From: Phytohabitans houttuyneae
Lineage (GTDB): Bacteria > Actinomycetota > Actinomycetes > Mycobacteriales > Micromonosporaceae
Assembly: GCF_011764425.1 (NCBI RefSeq)
Contig: NZ_BLPF01000001.1
Location: 3,587,001 to 3,651,000, forward strand
DNA: 64,000 nt
Direction of reading: 5' to 3'
This document shows positions 56,111 through 63,899 of the stretch, piece after piece. Under the pieces are notes generated by a model. The model did not search any database and was not told the DNA's origin. It saw nothing but the letters and a program-made list of their open reading frames with translations. The translations under genes were made by a program, and so were the position numbers. Each line of letters starts with the position of its first letter. The first letter of the stretch is position 1.

Positions 56111-56308
56111 GTGGCCAACACGATCGCCGAGACCATAGAGATCCTCTATGGGATCAACCAGGAAACCCTCACCACCGACCAGCAGATCGCCCTAGCCCAG
56201 GCCTACGCCGCCTTCGCCCAGGCGGAGCGCCTGGAGATGATCAACCAGCGCCTGTACAGCATCCATCAAATCCTCAACGGCCTGGCCGTACGCGTCACCC
56301 AGCCATAG
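56111..56308 (+). CDS. Small helical protein, 65 residues
   Basis: Starts MANTIAETIEILYGINQETL and is predicted to be all helix (ALAQAYAAFAQAERLEMINQ), slightly acidic, with no membrane segment. Codon usage has strong GC at third positions, supporting a real gene. It has its own leaderless promoter between the helicase and the convergent Tad operon. I do not recognise the family. Confidence 0.65.
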   Translation: MANTIAETIEILYGINQETLTTDQQIALAQAYAAFAQAERLEMINQRLYSIHQILNGLAVRVTQP

Positions 56309-56370
56309 CTATCGGCCGGCGGCCGTTGCGTGCGCGGGCATCCCGGTCCTGCCGGGTCCTTTCACCGTGC

Positions 56371-56530
56371 CCGGACCGGTCCTGGCTGTGTCCCCTCATC
56401 GAGTCCGGACCGGGGCTGCGCGGGCGTCCCCGTCCCGCTCTTCCCTCACCCTGTCCGGACCGGGCCCGCGCGGGCGTCCCCGTCCTGCTCTTGTTTCTCT
56501 CACCCTGCCCGGACCGGGCCCGCGCGGGCC
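56371..56530. repeat. Irregular GC-rich repeat cluster
   Basis: CCGGACCGG recurs at 56371, 56405, 56455 and 56509, the last three followed by variants of a shared stretch containing GCGCGGGC and, in two copies, GTCCCCGTCC. Spacing varies (34, 50, 54 bp). GCCCGCGCGGGC palindromes occur in the last two units. The final unit lies within the 3' end of the TadE-like gene. The cluster separates two convergent genes and can form strong hairpins that may end transcription. Confidence 0.65.
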
Positions 56531-56919
56531 GCGGCGTGGGCGGTTCGGGTGAGGCCGGGCAGGGGCGTCACATCTACCTCGACCGTGACCACGAGGTCGA
56601 GACTGTCCACTGTGCACGTCGCGAGGCGGCCACCGTTTCTGGAGACCAGCTCGTGCGCGCGGGCGCAGGCGGTGTCCGGGCCTTCGAGGATGCGCATCGC
56701 GCCGGCGAGAGCGCCCAGGTCTGCCGCTGTCCGCGCCTCATGCCGCGCGACTCGCGCCGCACCCACGGCCGCGCCAGCCGCACCAAACCCGAGCAGCACG
56801 AGCCCGACCGCCAGCACCAGGATGGTCGCCGCTCCACGGTCCGCGCTTTTCCGATTTGCTCTGCCGCTCGCACGTCCATCTACGGCGTCCTCGCTTGGGT
56901 TGAGCTCAGGCCCACTCAC
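56500..56919 (-). CDS. TadE-like protein of the helicase/secretion neighbourhood
   Basis: A 139-residue protein with one membrane helix (about residues 32-55, GAATILVLAVGLVLLGFGAAG) and an extracellular part with cysteines C82 and C100 that may pair. It matches the pattern of the helicase/secretion neighborhood TadE-like family. GTG 56919 has GGAG 5 nt upstream. A 49-codon frame starting at ATG 57052 overlaps the previous stop, but it is in another frame and looks spurious. Last gene of the Tad operon. Confidence 0.75.
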   Translation of the reverse strand: MSGPELNPSEDAVDGRASGRANRKSADRGAATILVLAVGLVLLGFGAAGAAVGAARVARHEARTAADLGALAGAMRILEGPDTACARAHELVSRNGGRLATCTVDSLDLVVTVEVDVTPLPGLTRTAHAAARAGPVRAG

Positions 56920-57048
56920 GGTGTCTCCGACTGGTCTGCATTTCGCATTTCGCGACCTCGCACCGATCCCTGTGCCGGCTGCTCCGATCGTGCGCGTGCC
57001 GGCACGACCCCGTCTGGCGTGCACCCACGGGCCTGGCGTCTGGGGTGC

Positions 57049-57453
57049 TCATGGCGTCGCCCCTGGGGTGCCGGGCTCTATCGCGGCGACCGCCGTCGCG
57101 GTGACCGTCGTGCCGGGCAGGCCGCCGCCGACCGCGCGCACCGGGGCTTTCACGGTGGCCACCACCGTGTCGCCGGCCGCCGCGATGGAGATCGTGGCGC
57201 CGGCGGGGGCTACGCGCTGTCCCGCCTCGACGCCGCCCTCACCCCGGGCCGCGGCGAGGGCGGCCTCGCGGGCGGCGTCGACGCACTGGGCCTTGGTGGT
57301 CACCGCGTTGACCGCGGTCAGCCCGGCGAAGAGCAACAACATCAGGGCCGGCAGCCCGGCCGCCAACTCGGCGGTGAACGACCCCCGGTCGCGGCGTGCT
57401 CTCCGATCGCGGCCAGTTTGCCGGTCGCGACCGGGCCGCCGGCCCCGGCTCAC
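57049..57453 (-). CDS. TadE-family pilus assembly protein
   Basis: A 134-residue pseudopilin-like protein. The N terminus is basic (RRPGRDRQTGRDRRARRDRG), followed by GSFTAELAAGLPALMLLLFA, the processing and membrane region of TadE proteins with the +5-type glutamate. It likely forms minor pilus components. GTG 57453 overlaps the preceding stop by 4 bp (GTGA). Confidence 0.82.
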   Translation of the reverse strand: MSRGRRPGRDRQTGRDRRARRDRGSFTAELAAGLPALMLLLFAGLTAVNAVTTKAQCVDAAREAALAAARGEGGVEAGQRVAPAGATISIAAAGDTVVATVKAPVRAVGGGLPGTTVTATAVAAIEPGTPGATP

Positions 57454-57611
57454 CTCAGCGCTCCCTCGATGACGCCGGTGAGCGCTCGAAAGACGCCAGT
57501 ACTCGTGACCACCTTCAACAGCACGCCGGCGAACGCGACAGCGGCCAGTGTCCCGACGGCGTACTCGGCCGTGTTCATCCCGGCGTCGCCCGCGAGGCGG
57601 CGCCTCCGCAC
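57450..57611 (-). CDS. Flp-type pilin-like protein (DUF4244)
   Basis: A 53-residue protein: a short basic leader MRRRRLAGDAG, then GMNTAEYAVGTLAAVAFAGVL, in which the Gly/Met-x5-Glu pattern matches prepilin processing and the glutamate of Flp pilins. A hydrophobic helix and a short C terminus follow. GTG 57611 lies 6 nt after GGGGG; GTG 57614 is adjacent. It should be the main fibre subunit of this Tad system. Coupled to TadE. Confidence 0.8.
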   Translation of the reverse strand: MRRRRLAGDAGMNTAEYAVGTLAAVAFAGVLLKVVTSTGVFRALTGVIEGALR

Positions 57612-57744
57612 CACGATCCCCCTTGCCCGACTCCCCGCAGTCGAGCGATCAGTCTGCGCACACGTATCCCCTCTCTGATCGATCCCCCAACACCCACCGT
57701 CTTTGGCGGGCGAAGCCAAGCGTTCCTTTACTGGCGACCGGCGC

Positions 57745-58455
57745 TCAGAGCACGTCGTGCAGCACCGCGATCAGCACTGGCACCAAGCCGGCCAGGATGA
57801 ATGCCGGCAGGAAGCACAGGCCCAGTGGCAGCACGATGAGCACGCCCGCGCGGCGGGCGGCCGCCTCGCCGGCCACGGCGTGGTCGGCGCGCAGGTCGTC
57901 GGCGAGGCGGGACAGGGCGCCAGCCAGGGCGGCGCCGCTCGCGCTTGAACGGATCGCCGCCTGCGCCATCCGCCCCGCACCGGCGACCGGCGCGATGTGT
58001 CCCCACGCCTCCACGGGCTCGGCGCCGAGGCGGAGGGCGCGGGCGACTCTTGCCAGGCGCTCGCCGAGCGGGCCGCCGATCGCCTCGGCCACCGCTGCCG
58101 CCGCGTGGTCCACGGGTGCTCCCGCGCGCAGTCCCGCCGCGATCAGGTCGGCGGCGAGCGGCAGGTCGGCCACCTCGCGCAGCCGCCGCGCCCGCGCCTC
58201 GGCTGGCTCGAGCCCGCGCAGGAAGCGCTCCAGGATCACCGCCACCACCGCGCCTACCACCAGGCCGGGAAGGCCGCCCACGAACAGCGCGACCGCGAAC
58301 CCGCCAAGCCCCGCCGCGAGCCGCATCGGGTTGGGCCGCCACGGCCGCCGCACGGTGAGTATGGCGAGCCGTTGCCGCGCGGGTCGCCCGCGCACGCCGA
58401 CGGCGATGGCTGCGGCCACGAGGCTCGCGACAAGCAGCACTTCCGCCGGTGTCAT
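57745..58455 (-). CDS. tadC: Type II secretion F domain protein TadC
   Basis: Inner-membrane platform protein of 236 residues. Membrane helices are predicted at the N terminus (two or three) and at the C terminus (VLIVLPLGLCFLPAFILAGL), with a T2SSF domain between (LAADLIAAGLRAGAPVDHAA). ATG 58455 overlaps the tadB stop (ATGA). A 133-bp gap separates it from the pilin gene and may hold an internal leader. Confidence 0.85.
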   Translation of the reverse strand: MTPAEVLLVASLVAAAIAVGVRGRPARQRLAILTVRRPWRPNPMRLAAGLGGFAVALFVGGLPGLVVGAVVAVILERFLRGLEPAEARARRLREVADLPLAADLIAAGLRAGAPVDHAAAAVAEAIGGPLGERLARVARALRLGAEPVEAWGHIAPVAGAGRMAQAAIRSSASGAALAGALSRLADDLRADHAVAGEAAARRAGVLIVLPLGLCFLPAFILAGLVPVLIAVLHDVL

Positions 58456-59345
58456 GCCCCGCTCCCCGCGCTCGTGCGGCCAGCAGCGACCGGCGCGGCG
58501 TGTGGTCGGGGGCGTATCCGCGAGCGGGCCGCGGCGCTTTGCTGCGATTCGGCCTTCGCGTCCGGACGCGTGACCCTGGTGGGTGCCGGCTGCCGGTGTG
58601 GGCTGCCGACGGAGGCGAGCCGGTCGGCCCAGGCCAGCCCGGCCACCTGGAGAGCTATCGCCGCCACCGCGCACGCCGCTCCGATCGGGGTGTGCAGCAG
58701 CACCGCCAGCGGGTCGGCACCGATGGTGTAGCCCAGCCCGATCCCGCCGGCCGGCAGCGCGGCCAGCAGCCACGCCGTCGCCCGCGCGCCGGCTGCTTGC
58801 GCCGTGGCGGAGGCACTCGCGCGGTCAGTGGCCCTGGCGTCCGCCTCGATGCGCTCCACCAGGTCGGCGATCGGCGCGCCGGTGCGCTCCGCCAGCCGCC
58901 ACGCCGCACCGGTGAGCTGAGCCATCCGTTGGTCTTCGACCACGGCTAGACCCGACGCCTCGCCGACCGTGCCGGCCGGCGACACCGCACCGGCCGAGAC
59001 ACCGGCCCGGAGGTCCGCCGCGAGGCCGCAGAGCGCGTCGAGCGAACGCGTGCGCATCGCCACCGCCTCCCGGGTCGAGCGCCGGCGCAGCACCTCCCGC
59101 ACCGCGATCGCTCCGTATCCACCGGCCACCACACCGGCGACCGGCCCGGCGATCAGCGTGCCGGTGAGCGCCGCGACCGCCACCGCGAGCACCATCGCCC
59201 GGCGGCTGGAGAGCGCTTCTAGCCGTGCCCGCAGGCTCCGCGGCGCCGGGGTGAACAGCCTGGCCTCGCGGCCGCGCTGGGGCCAGGCCAGCACGACGGC
59301 GGCCGCGGACAGGCAGGCGGCCGCGACCAGCCACTGCGGGCTCAC
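58452..59345 (-). CDS. tadB: Type II secretion F domain protein TadB
   Basis: A 297-residue membrane platform protein. Two N-terminal helix groups (WLVAAACLSAAAVVLAW and VAVAALTGTLIAGPVAGVVA), a cytosolic T2SSF domain (LAADLRAGVSAGAVSPAGTV) and two C-terminal helices are seen, with a Pro/Arg/Ala-rich tail. GTG 59345 overlaps the tadA stop (GTGA). Confidence 0.85.
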   Translation of the reverse strand: MSPQWLVAAACLSAAAVVLAWPQRGREARLFTPAPRSLRARLEALSSRRAMVLAVAVAALTGTLIAGPVAGVVAGGYGAIAVREVLRRRSTREAVAMRTRSLDALCGLAADLRAGVSAGAVSPAGTVGEASGLAVVEDQRMAQLTGAAWRLAERTGAPIADLVERIEADARATDRASASATAQAAGARATAWLLAALPAGGIGLGYTIGADPLAVLLHTPIGAACAVAAIALQVAGLAWADRLASVGSPHRQPAPTRVTRPDAKAESQQSAAARSRIRPRPHAAPVAAGRTSAGSGA

Positions 59346-60532
59346 GGCCGGCCGCCTTGGGCGGAGAGCACTGGCGGCACCAGCACCGAACGGTCGAGGA
59401 ACATCCGAGCCAGCGCCTGTGCCGCCGGCCCCGGCCCGTGCCCCCGCCGCCACGCCGGGAGGACGGTCACGAGCCGCTCGTTGCCGGACGGCAGGAGCAC
59501 GCAGACGGAGTCGAGGATGCGGCCGCTCCGGGTACGCCGCACGTGCAGCACCGCCTGGAGCGCGGCAGCCGCCTGCGCGTGGAGCGCGGCACGCGGCAGA
59601 CCACCCAGCAGCCCCAGGGCCTCCAGCCGGGCGGGCACGTCGGCCGGTGAGTTGGCGTGCAGGGTGCCCGCGCCACCCTCATGGCCCGTGTTGAGTGCGG
59701 CCAGCAGATCGACCACTTCCGCACCTCGGCACTCGCCCACCACAAGCCGGTCGGGCCGCATACGCAGCGCCTGACGCACGAGGTCGCTGAGGGTCACGAC
59801 GCCCGCGCCCTCCACATTGGACGTACGCGCCTGGAGGCCGACGACATGCGGATGCACTGGGCGCAGCTCGGCGGCGTCTTCGACAAGCACGATCCGCTCG
59901 GTGTGCGGCACCAGTCCGAGCAGCGTGTTGAGGAGCGTCGTCTTGCCGGAGCCGGTGCCGCCGGTCACCAGGTACGCCAAGCGAGCACCCACGATCGCCG
60001 CCAGCAGCATCGCGATCGGCTCGGGCACGGTCCCCTGCTCGATGAGCTCGTGGAGCGTGAAGGGCCGCTGCCGGAACGTACGCAACGAAAGGTAAGGCCC
60101 CTCGGTCGCCACCGGCGGCAGCACGGCGTGCAGTCGGGTGCCGTCGGGGAGTCGGGCATCCACGCACGGGCTGCCATCGTCAAGCCGTCGCCCACACCCC
60201 GCCGCCAGCCGCTGGGCGAGCCGCCGCACCTCGTCCACCCCACCGAGCACAGTGGACACCCGCTGCAAGCCGTCGCCCCGGTCGACCCACACGTCGCGCC
60301 CGTTGACGAGGACGTCGGTCACCGTGGGATCGGTCAGGTATGGCGTCAGCGGCCCCGCGCCGACCAGGTCACTGTGCACCTGGCTCGCGAGGCGGAGCAC
60401 CGCGCTGTCGCCGAGGACCGCGCCGCCGGGCTCACGGCGCACCGCCGACACCACCGCGGACGGGGTGGCCTCGACACCCTCGACGGCGAAGCGACGGCGC
60501 ACCCGGCTCGCGAGGTCGACCTGCCCGCTCAT
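59342..60532 (-). CDS. tadA: CpaF/TadA-type secretion ATPase
   Basis: Hexameric ATPase of 396 residues that drives pilus assembly. Walker A is VTGGTGSGKTTLLN, the Asp box LVEDAAELRP, and the His-box/Walker B region RPDRLVVGECRGAEV. It matches the helicase/secretion neighborhood ATPase type. ATG 60532 overlaps the ssd stop (ATGA), so the operon from ssd to the TadE gene is tightly coupled. Confidence 0.92.
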   Translation of the reverse strand: MSGQVDLASRVRRRFAVEGVEATPSAVVSAVRREPGGAVLGDSAVLRLASQVHSDLVGAGPLTPYLTDPTVTDVLVNGRDVWVDRGDGLQRVSTVLGGVDEVRRLAQRLAAGCGRRLDDGSPCVDARLPDGTRLHAVLPPVATEGPYLSLRTFRQRPFTLHELIEQGTVPEPIAMLLAAIVGARLAYLVTGGTGSGKTTLLNTLLGLVPHTERIVLVEDAAELRPVHPHVVGLQARTSNVEGAGVVTLSDLVRQALRMRPDRLVVGECRGAEVVDLLAALNTGHEGGAGTLHANSPADVPARLEALGLLGGLPRAALHAQAAAALQAVLHVRRTRSGRILDSVCVLLPSGNERLVTVLPAWRRGHGPGPAAQALARMFLDRSVLVPPVLSAQGGRP

Positions 60533-61623
60533 GCCGCGGCCTCGACGGACGCACCGGTCAGCTCCGCCACCAGGCGCTGGCACAGCGTGGCGAGCGGGCC
60601 ACGCCCCTTTGACGTGGGCGCCACACCGTGCTCGAGGCTGCGGGACAGCGCGGGCTCCGGACGCAGCGTGCCGGCCAGCGGCATGTGGAGCGAGTCGGCG
60701 ATGTCGCGGGCCCGGAGGCGGCCGGGTGTGGGACCGCGCACAATCAGCGCCACGTCGGCGCAATGCAGGCGGGTGAGCGTGGCGATCCGGCCGGCGGCGG
60801 CTGCGGCCCGGATCTCGGCGGGCACCACCAGGAAGACCCGGTCGGCCGCCTGCAACGCCACCACCGCAGCGTCGTCAAACTGCCTCGGCAGATCGACCAC
60901 CACCAGGTCGCAGGCTCGCCGGCCGGCATCCATCGTCGCGGCCATCGCCTCGGGCGGGAGGCCGACCAGCTCGCCACGATCCCACGAGAGCACCACCAGC
61001 CCGCCGCGGTGCGGCAGGGCCCCCACCAGCGCGGTCGCGTCGATCCGCCCGTCGGCCTGGCTGAGCGCGGGCCACCGCAACCCTTCGAGGTCTTCCCAGC
61101 CGAGCACCAGGTCGAGCCCGCCGCCGAGCGGGTCCGCGTCGACGAGGAGGGTGCGCAGGCCGGCACGCTTTGCCGTCACGGCGAGGCCGCTGGCCAGCAC
61201 GCTCGCCCCCGCACCACCCCGCCCGCCGACCACGCCCAGCACCCGGCCGTGGCCAAGGCTGGGGAGCCTCTCGGCGAACCGCTCCACCAGCCAACCCTCG
61301 GCCGCCGGCAGCATCGCCATGTGCTCGGCACCCAGTGCCTCGGCGAGCTGCCAAGGGTCGTCCGGGTGCGACGAGGAGCGGCCGACGAGGACGACGCGTG
61401 GACGGCGTGGCATGGCCGCACGCAGCGCGGCATGGGCCTGATCCATGCCCAGGAGAACCAGTGGCGCGCCCGGATATCGAGGCCGGGCGGCGGCGGGGTC
61501 CGGCGCGACCTCGAGCTCACAGCCGCCGGCGGCCGCCAGGCGGAGGAGGTCTTCGAGCAGGTCGCTGTCGGCGGTGACCAGCAGTGGCAGGCGGCGAGCG
61601 GTGGGCAAGGACTGCAGTGGCAT
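60529..61623 (-). CDS. ssd: Septum site-determining/CpaE-TadZ-like protein
   Basis: A 364-residue protein. The N-terminal 120 residues resemble a degenerate receiver (VLLGMDQAHAALRAAMPRRP). The C-terminal MinD/ParA-like domain has VVGGRGGAGASVLASGLA, a deviant Walker motif (GGxGGxGAS) lacking the usual lysine pair, so ATP hydrolysis may be lost. It corresponds to the helicase/secretion neighborhood CpaE-like family, known as Ssd in mycobacteria where it affects septation. It probably positions the Tad apparatus. ATG 61623 follows AGGAGC. First gene of the operon. Confidence 0.87.
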   Translation of the reverse strand: MPLQSLPTARRLPLLVTADSDLLEDLLRLAAAGGCELEVAPDPAAARPRYPGAPLVLLGMDQAHAALRAAMPRRPRVVLVGRSSSHPDDPWQLAEALGAEHMAMLPAAEGWLVERFAERLPSLGHGRVLGVVGGRGGAGASVLASGLAVTAKRAGLRTLLVDADPLGGGLDLVLGWEDLEGLRWPALSQADGRIDATALVGALPHRGGLVVLSWDRGELVGLPPEAMAATMDAGRRACDLVVVDLPRQFDDAAVVALQAADRVFLVVPAEIRAAAAAGRIATLTRLHCADVALIVRGPTPGRLRARDIADSLHMPLAGTLRPEPALSRSLEHGVAPTSKGRGPLATLCQRLVAELTGASVEAAA

Positions 61624-61702
61624 TCGCTGCTCCTACGGCGATGGCGGGACTGCCAATACCGTCCTCGCCGGAGCGCGCCGGCCCAATACACCAAGATCGA
61701 TC

Positions 61703-61730
61703 TGTGGACAACGCGAGCACCTGTGGAAAA
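61703..61730. promoter_or_regulatory. Pair of DnaA boxes upstream of the Tad operon
   Basis: TGTGGACAA (61703-61711) is the complement of TTGTCCACA, the high-GC DnaA box, and TGTGGAAAA (61722-61730) is a second box, starting 19 bp on, in the same orientation. They lie in the divergent region between ssd and the desulfhydrase gene. Binding is inferred from the sequence only. Confidence 0.55.
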
Positions 61731-61779
61731 CGCCCGAAAAGCAAGTCGATCTGCTAAGCGAGAGCGCGCGAAATGTCGG

Positions 61780-61791
61780 TACCGTGGGCGG
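61780..61791 (+). promoter_or_regulatory. -10 of a leaderless promoter for the desulfhydrase-like gene
   Basis: TACCGT (61780-61785) lies 6 nt before GTG 61792. Confidence 0.5.
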
Positions 61792-62723
61792 GTGTTGGGG
61801 GGTTTGGTCCCGGTCCGGCCGTTTGAGGCGCGCGTGCCGTCACCGATCTCGCAGGTCCTCGACGAACGGCTCGCACCCTCCGGTGTGCGGCTCCACCTCA
61901 AGCGCGACGACCTGATCCACCCCGAGATTCCGGGTAACAAGTGGCGCAAGCTGAAGTACAACCTCGCCGCCGCGCGAGAGCGGGGACACCGGACGCTGCT
62001 TACGTTCGGCGGCGCACACTCCAACCACATCCGCGCGGTCGCCGCCGCCGGCCACTACTTCGGCTTTGCCACCATCGGGGTCATCCGTGGCGAAGAGCAC
62101 CTGCCGCTCAACCCGACCCTGGCCTACGCCACCGGTCGCGGCATGCGCCTGCACTACCTGGACCGCACGACGTATCGGGCGAAGACGTCGCCACAGGTCA
62201 TCGCGGGGCTGCGGCGCACGCTGGGGACTTTTACCTGGTACCGGAAGGCGGCAGCAACGCCCTCGCCCTGCGCGGCTGTGCCGAGCTGCCCGGGGAGATC
62301 CCGTTCGCGTTCGACCACATCTGCTGCCCCACGGGCACGGGCGGCACGCTCGCCGGCATCGCGCTCGGCCTGGCCGGCGAGCAGCGGGCGATCGGGTTTT
62401 CGGCGCTCAAGGGCGGCGCGTTCCTGGCTGGCGGGGTGCGGCGGCTCCAGGCGGAGTACGGCCGGGTGACCGACAACTGGTCGGTGGAGACCGACCACCA
62501 CTTCGGCGGCTACGCGCGCCGCAACGCCGAGCTGGACGACTTCGCCCGCGACTTCGAGGAACGGCACGCGATGCCACTGGACTGGGTGTATGTGGCGAAG
62601 ATGCTGTACGGCGTCTTCGCGCTGGTGCGGGCCGGCCGCTTTCCGCCCGGCAGCGTGGTGGTCGCCGTCATCACCGGCAGCGGACAGTTCGAAGATCCAC
62701 ATAGGCCGGCGCATGCCATCTGA
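61792..62723 (+). pseudogene. D-cysteine desulfhydrase/ACC deaminase family enzyme, frameshifted
   Basis: PLP enzyme of fold type II. The PLP lysine is K50 in PGNKWRKLKYN; the substrate loop GGAHSNHIRAVA and the phosphate-binding glycines CCPTGTGGTLAG are present. The frame breaks at GGGG 62223-62226; one added base joins RRTLG to DFYLVPEGGSNALAL, giving 310 residues. Family members release ammonia from D-cysteine or 1-aminocyclopropane-1-carboxylate; which substrate applies here is not clear. The break is probably a sequence error. Confidence 0.82.
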
Positions 62724-62751
62724 GCTGGGCGTTAAGCGCTTCCATAAAGAG

Positions 62752-62782
62752 GACGACCCCCGCCGGGGGAGGCGGGGTCGTC
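62752..62782 (+). terminator. Terminator of the desulfhydrase-like gene
   Basis: GACGACCCCCGCC (62752-62764) pairs with GGCGGGGTCGTC (62771-62782), 12 bp with one bulged C, 28 nt after the stop. A second GC stem GGCTCCGG/GGTCGAGCC follows at about 62791-62810. Confidence 0.8.
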
Positions 62783-62822
62783 TGGGGTCCGGCTCCGGGG
62801 GGGTCGAGCCGAAACCCACTCA

Positions 62823-62887
62823 GCGGTCACGGGGGTGCAACCGCCGAGAGCTTTCACGGACACGTCGCGTAGGGACGTGAAACCGTG
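62823..62887 (+). ncRNA. Structured intergenic segment, possible small RNA
   Basis: GCGGT/ACCGC (62823-62827, about 62840-62844) is followed by a two-tier stem: CACGG (62855-62859), CACGTC (62861-62866), loop GCGTAGG, GACGTG (62874-62879), AAA, CCGTG (62883-62887). It lies after a terminator and about 200 nt before the next gene, with no open frame. No known riboswitch consensus fits it. Confidence 0.35.
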
Positions 62888-63069
62888 TCGTAAACAAGCA
62901 TGCCTGAGCAGACCGGCGCGCGTCGAGTGGCGTTTGCCGCAACTATCGCGACACGCCGACTCAATACGGTGATCCGGGTCGCCGTGTCGCTGATCAGCGG
63001 CTCAGAACCGCAGGTCGGGCGGCGCGACGACCGTGACCCCGGGCACCCGCTGACCTTACGCCATCCGGC

Positions 63070-63083
63070 TAGACTGGCGCGTC
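63070..63083 (+). promoter_or_regulatory. -10 element of the HAD-IB gene
   Basis: TAGACT (63070-63075) lies 8 nt before GTG 63084, giving a leader of at most a few nucleotides. Confidence 0.5.
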
Positions 63084-63899
63084 GTGGGCCGGAGTGCCGC
63101 CTTTTTTGACCTGGACAAGACGGTGATCGCGAAGTCGAGCGCGTTGGCGTTCGGCCGGCCCTTCTACCGGGACGGGCTGATCACCCGGCGCGACGTCGTC
63201 AAGTCGGCCTATGCGCAGCTGATGTTCCGGCTGGGCGGCACCGACGAGCAGAGCATGGCTCGCACCCGGGACTACCTCGCCGAGCTGTGCAAAGGCTGGC
63301 AGGTCGACCAGGTCCGCCAGATCGTCACCGAGACGCTGCACGAGCTGATCAACCCGTACGTGTACGCGGAGGCGGCCGCGCTGATCGAGGAGCACCAGGC
63401 GGCCGGGCGGGACATCGTGCTGGTCTCGGCCTCGGGCGAGGAGATCGTCCGGCCGATCGGCGAGCTGCTGGGCATCACCGACGTGATCGCCACGCGGATG
63501 ACGATCGAGGACGGGCGGTACAACGGGCAGGTCGAGTTCTACGCGGCCGGGCCGAGCAAGGCGGCCGCGGTGACCGAGATGGCCAAGGAACGGGGCTACG
63601 ACCTGGACGAGTCGTACGCGTACTCCGACTCGATCAGCGACGCCCCACTGCTGGAGGTGGTCGGCCACCCCACCGTGGTCAACCCCGACCGCCTGCTGCG
63701 CCGCCTCGCGACCGAAAACGCCTGGCCGGTGCTGGAGTTTCGGCACCCGATCCCGCTGGGCCGGCGGCTGCGGGAGCGCCCGGCCGTCCCGGTGGCCGCG
63801 GCCGCGATCGGCGTGGGTGTCGGCGTCGCAATCGGCATCGCCTGGTACGGGCGGCATCGCAAGACGCGCACCAAGCACGCCGGGGGTACGACCCAGTAG
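63084..63899 (+). CDS. HAD-IB family hydrolase with C-terminal membrane anchor
   Basis: A 271-residue phosphatase of the SerB/HAD-IB type. The nucleophile motif is D9-L-D11-K-T, motif II LVSASGEEI and motif III/IV YAYSDSISDAPLL. Residues about 233-253 form a membrane helix (VPVAAAAIGVGVGVAIGIAWY) with a basic tail. HAD-IB genes commonly lie beside the ssd/Tad operon in actinobacteria. The substrate is unknown; phosphoserine or lipid-linked phosphates are possible. Confidence 0.88.
   Translation: MGRSAAFFDLDKTVIAKSSALAFGRPFYRDGLITRRDVVKSAYAQLMFRLGGTDEQSMARTRDYLAELCKGWQVDQVRQIVTETLHELINPYVYAEAAALIEEHQAAGRDIVLVSASGEEIVRPIGELLGITDVIATRMTIEDGRYNGQVEFYAAGPSKAAAVTEMAKERGYDLDESYAYSDSISDAPLLEVVGHPTVVNPDRLLRRLATENAWPVLEFRHPIPLGRRLRERPAVPVAAAAIGVGVGVAIGIAWYGRHRKTRTKHAGGTTQ

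Noticed and set aside
56371-56530. Possible CRISPR array
   Set aside because: Units differ in length and sequence, spacing is irregular, and no cas genes are present.
56919-57052. 49-codon frame overlapping the TadE stop (ATGA)
   Set aside because: It is not in frame with the TadE-like protein, cannot be joined by one added base, and its product is Arg/His-rich without features. The GTG at 56919 has a proper ribosome site.
62820-62890. Cyclic-di-AMP (ydaO) or SAM riboswitch
   Set aside because: A CGTAGGGA fragment recalls ydaO, but the other conserved segments are missing and no suitable gene follows in cis.
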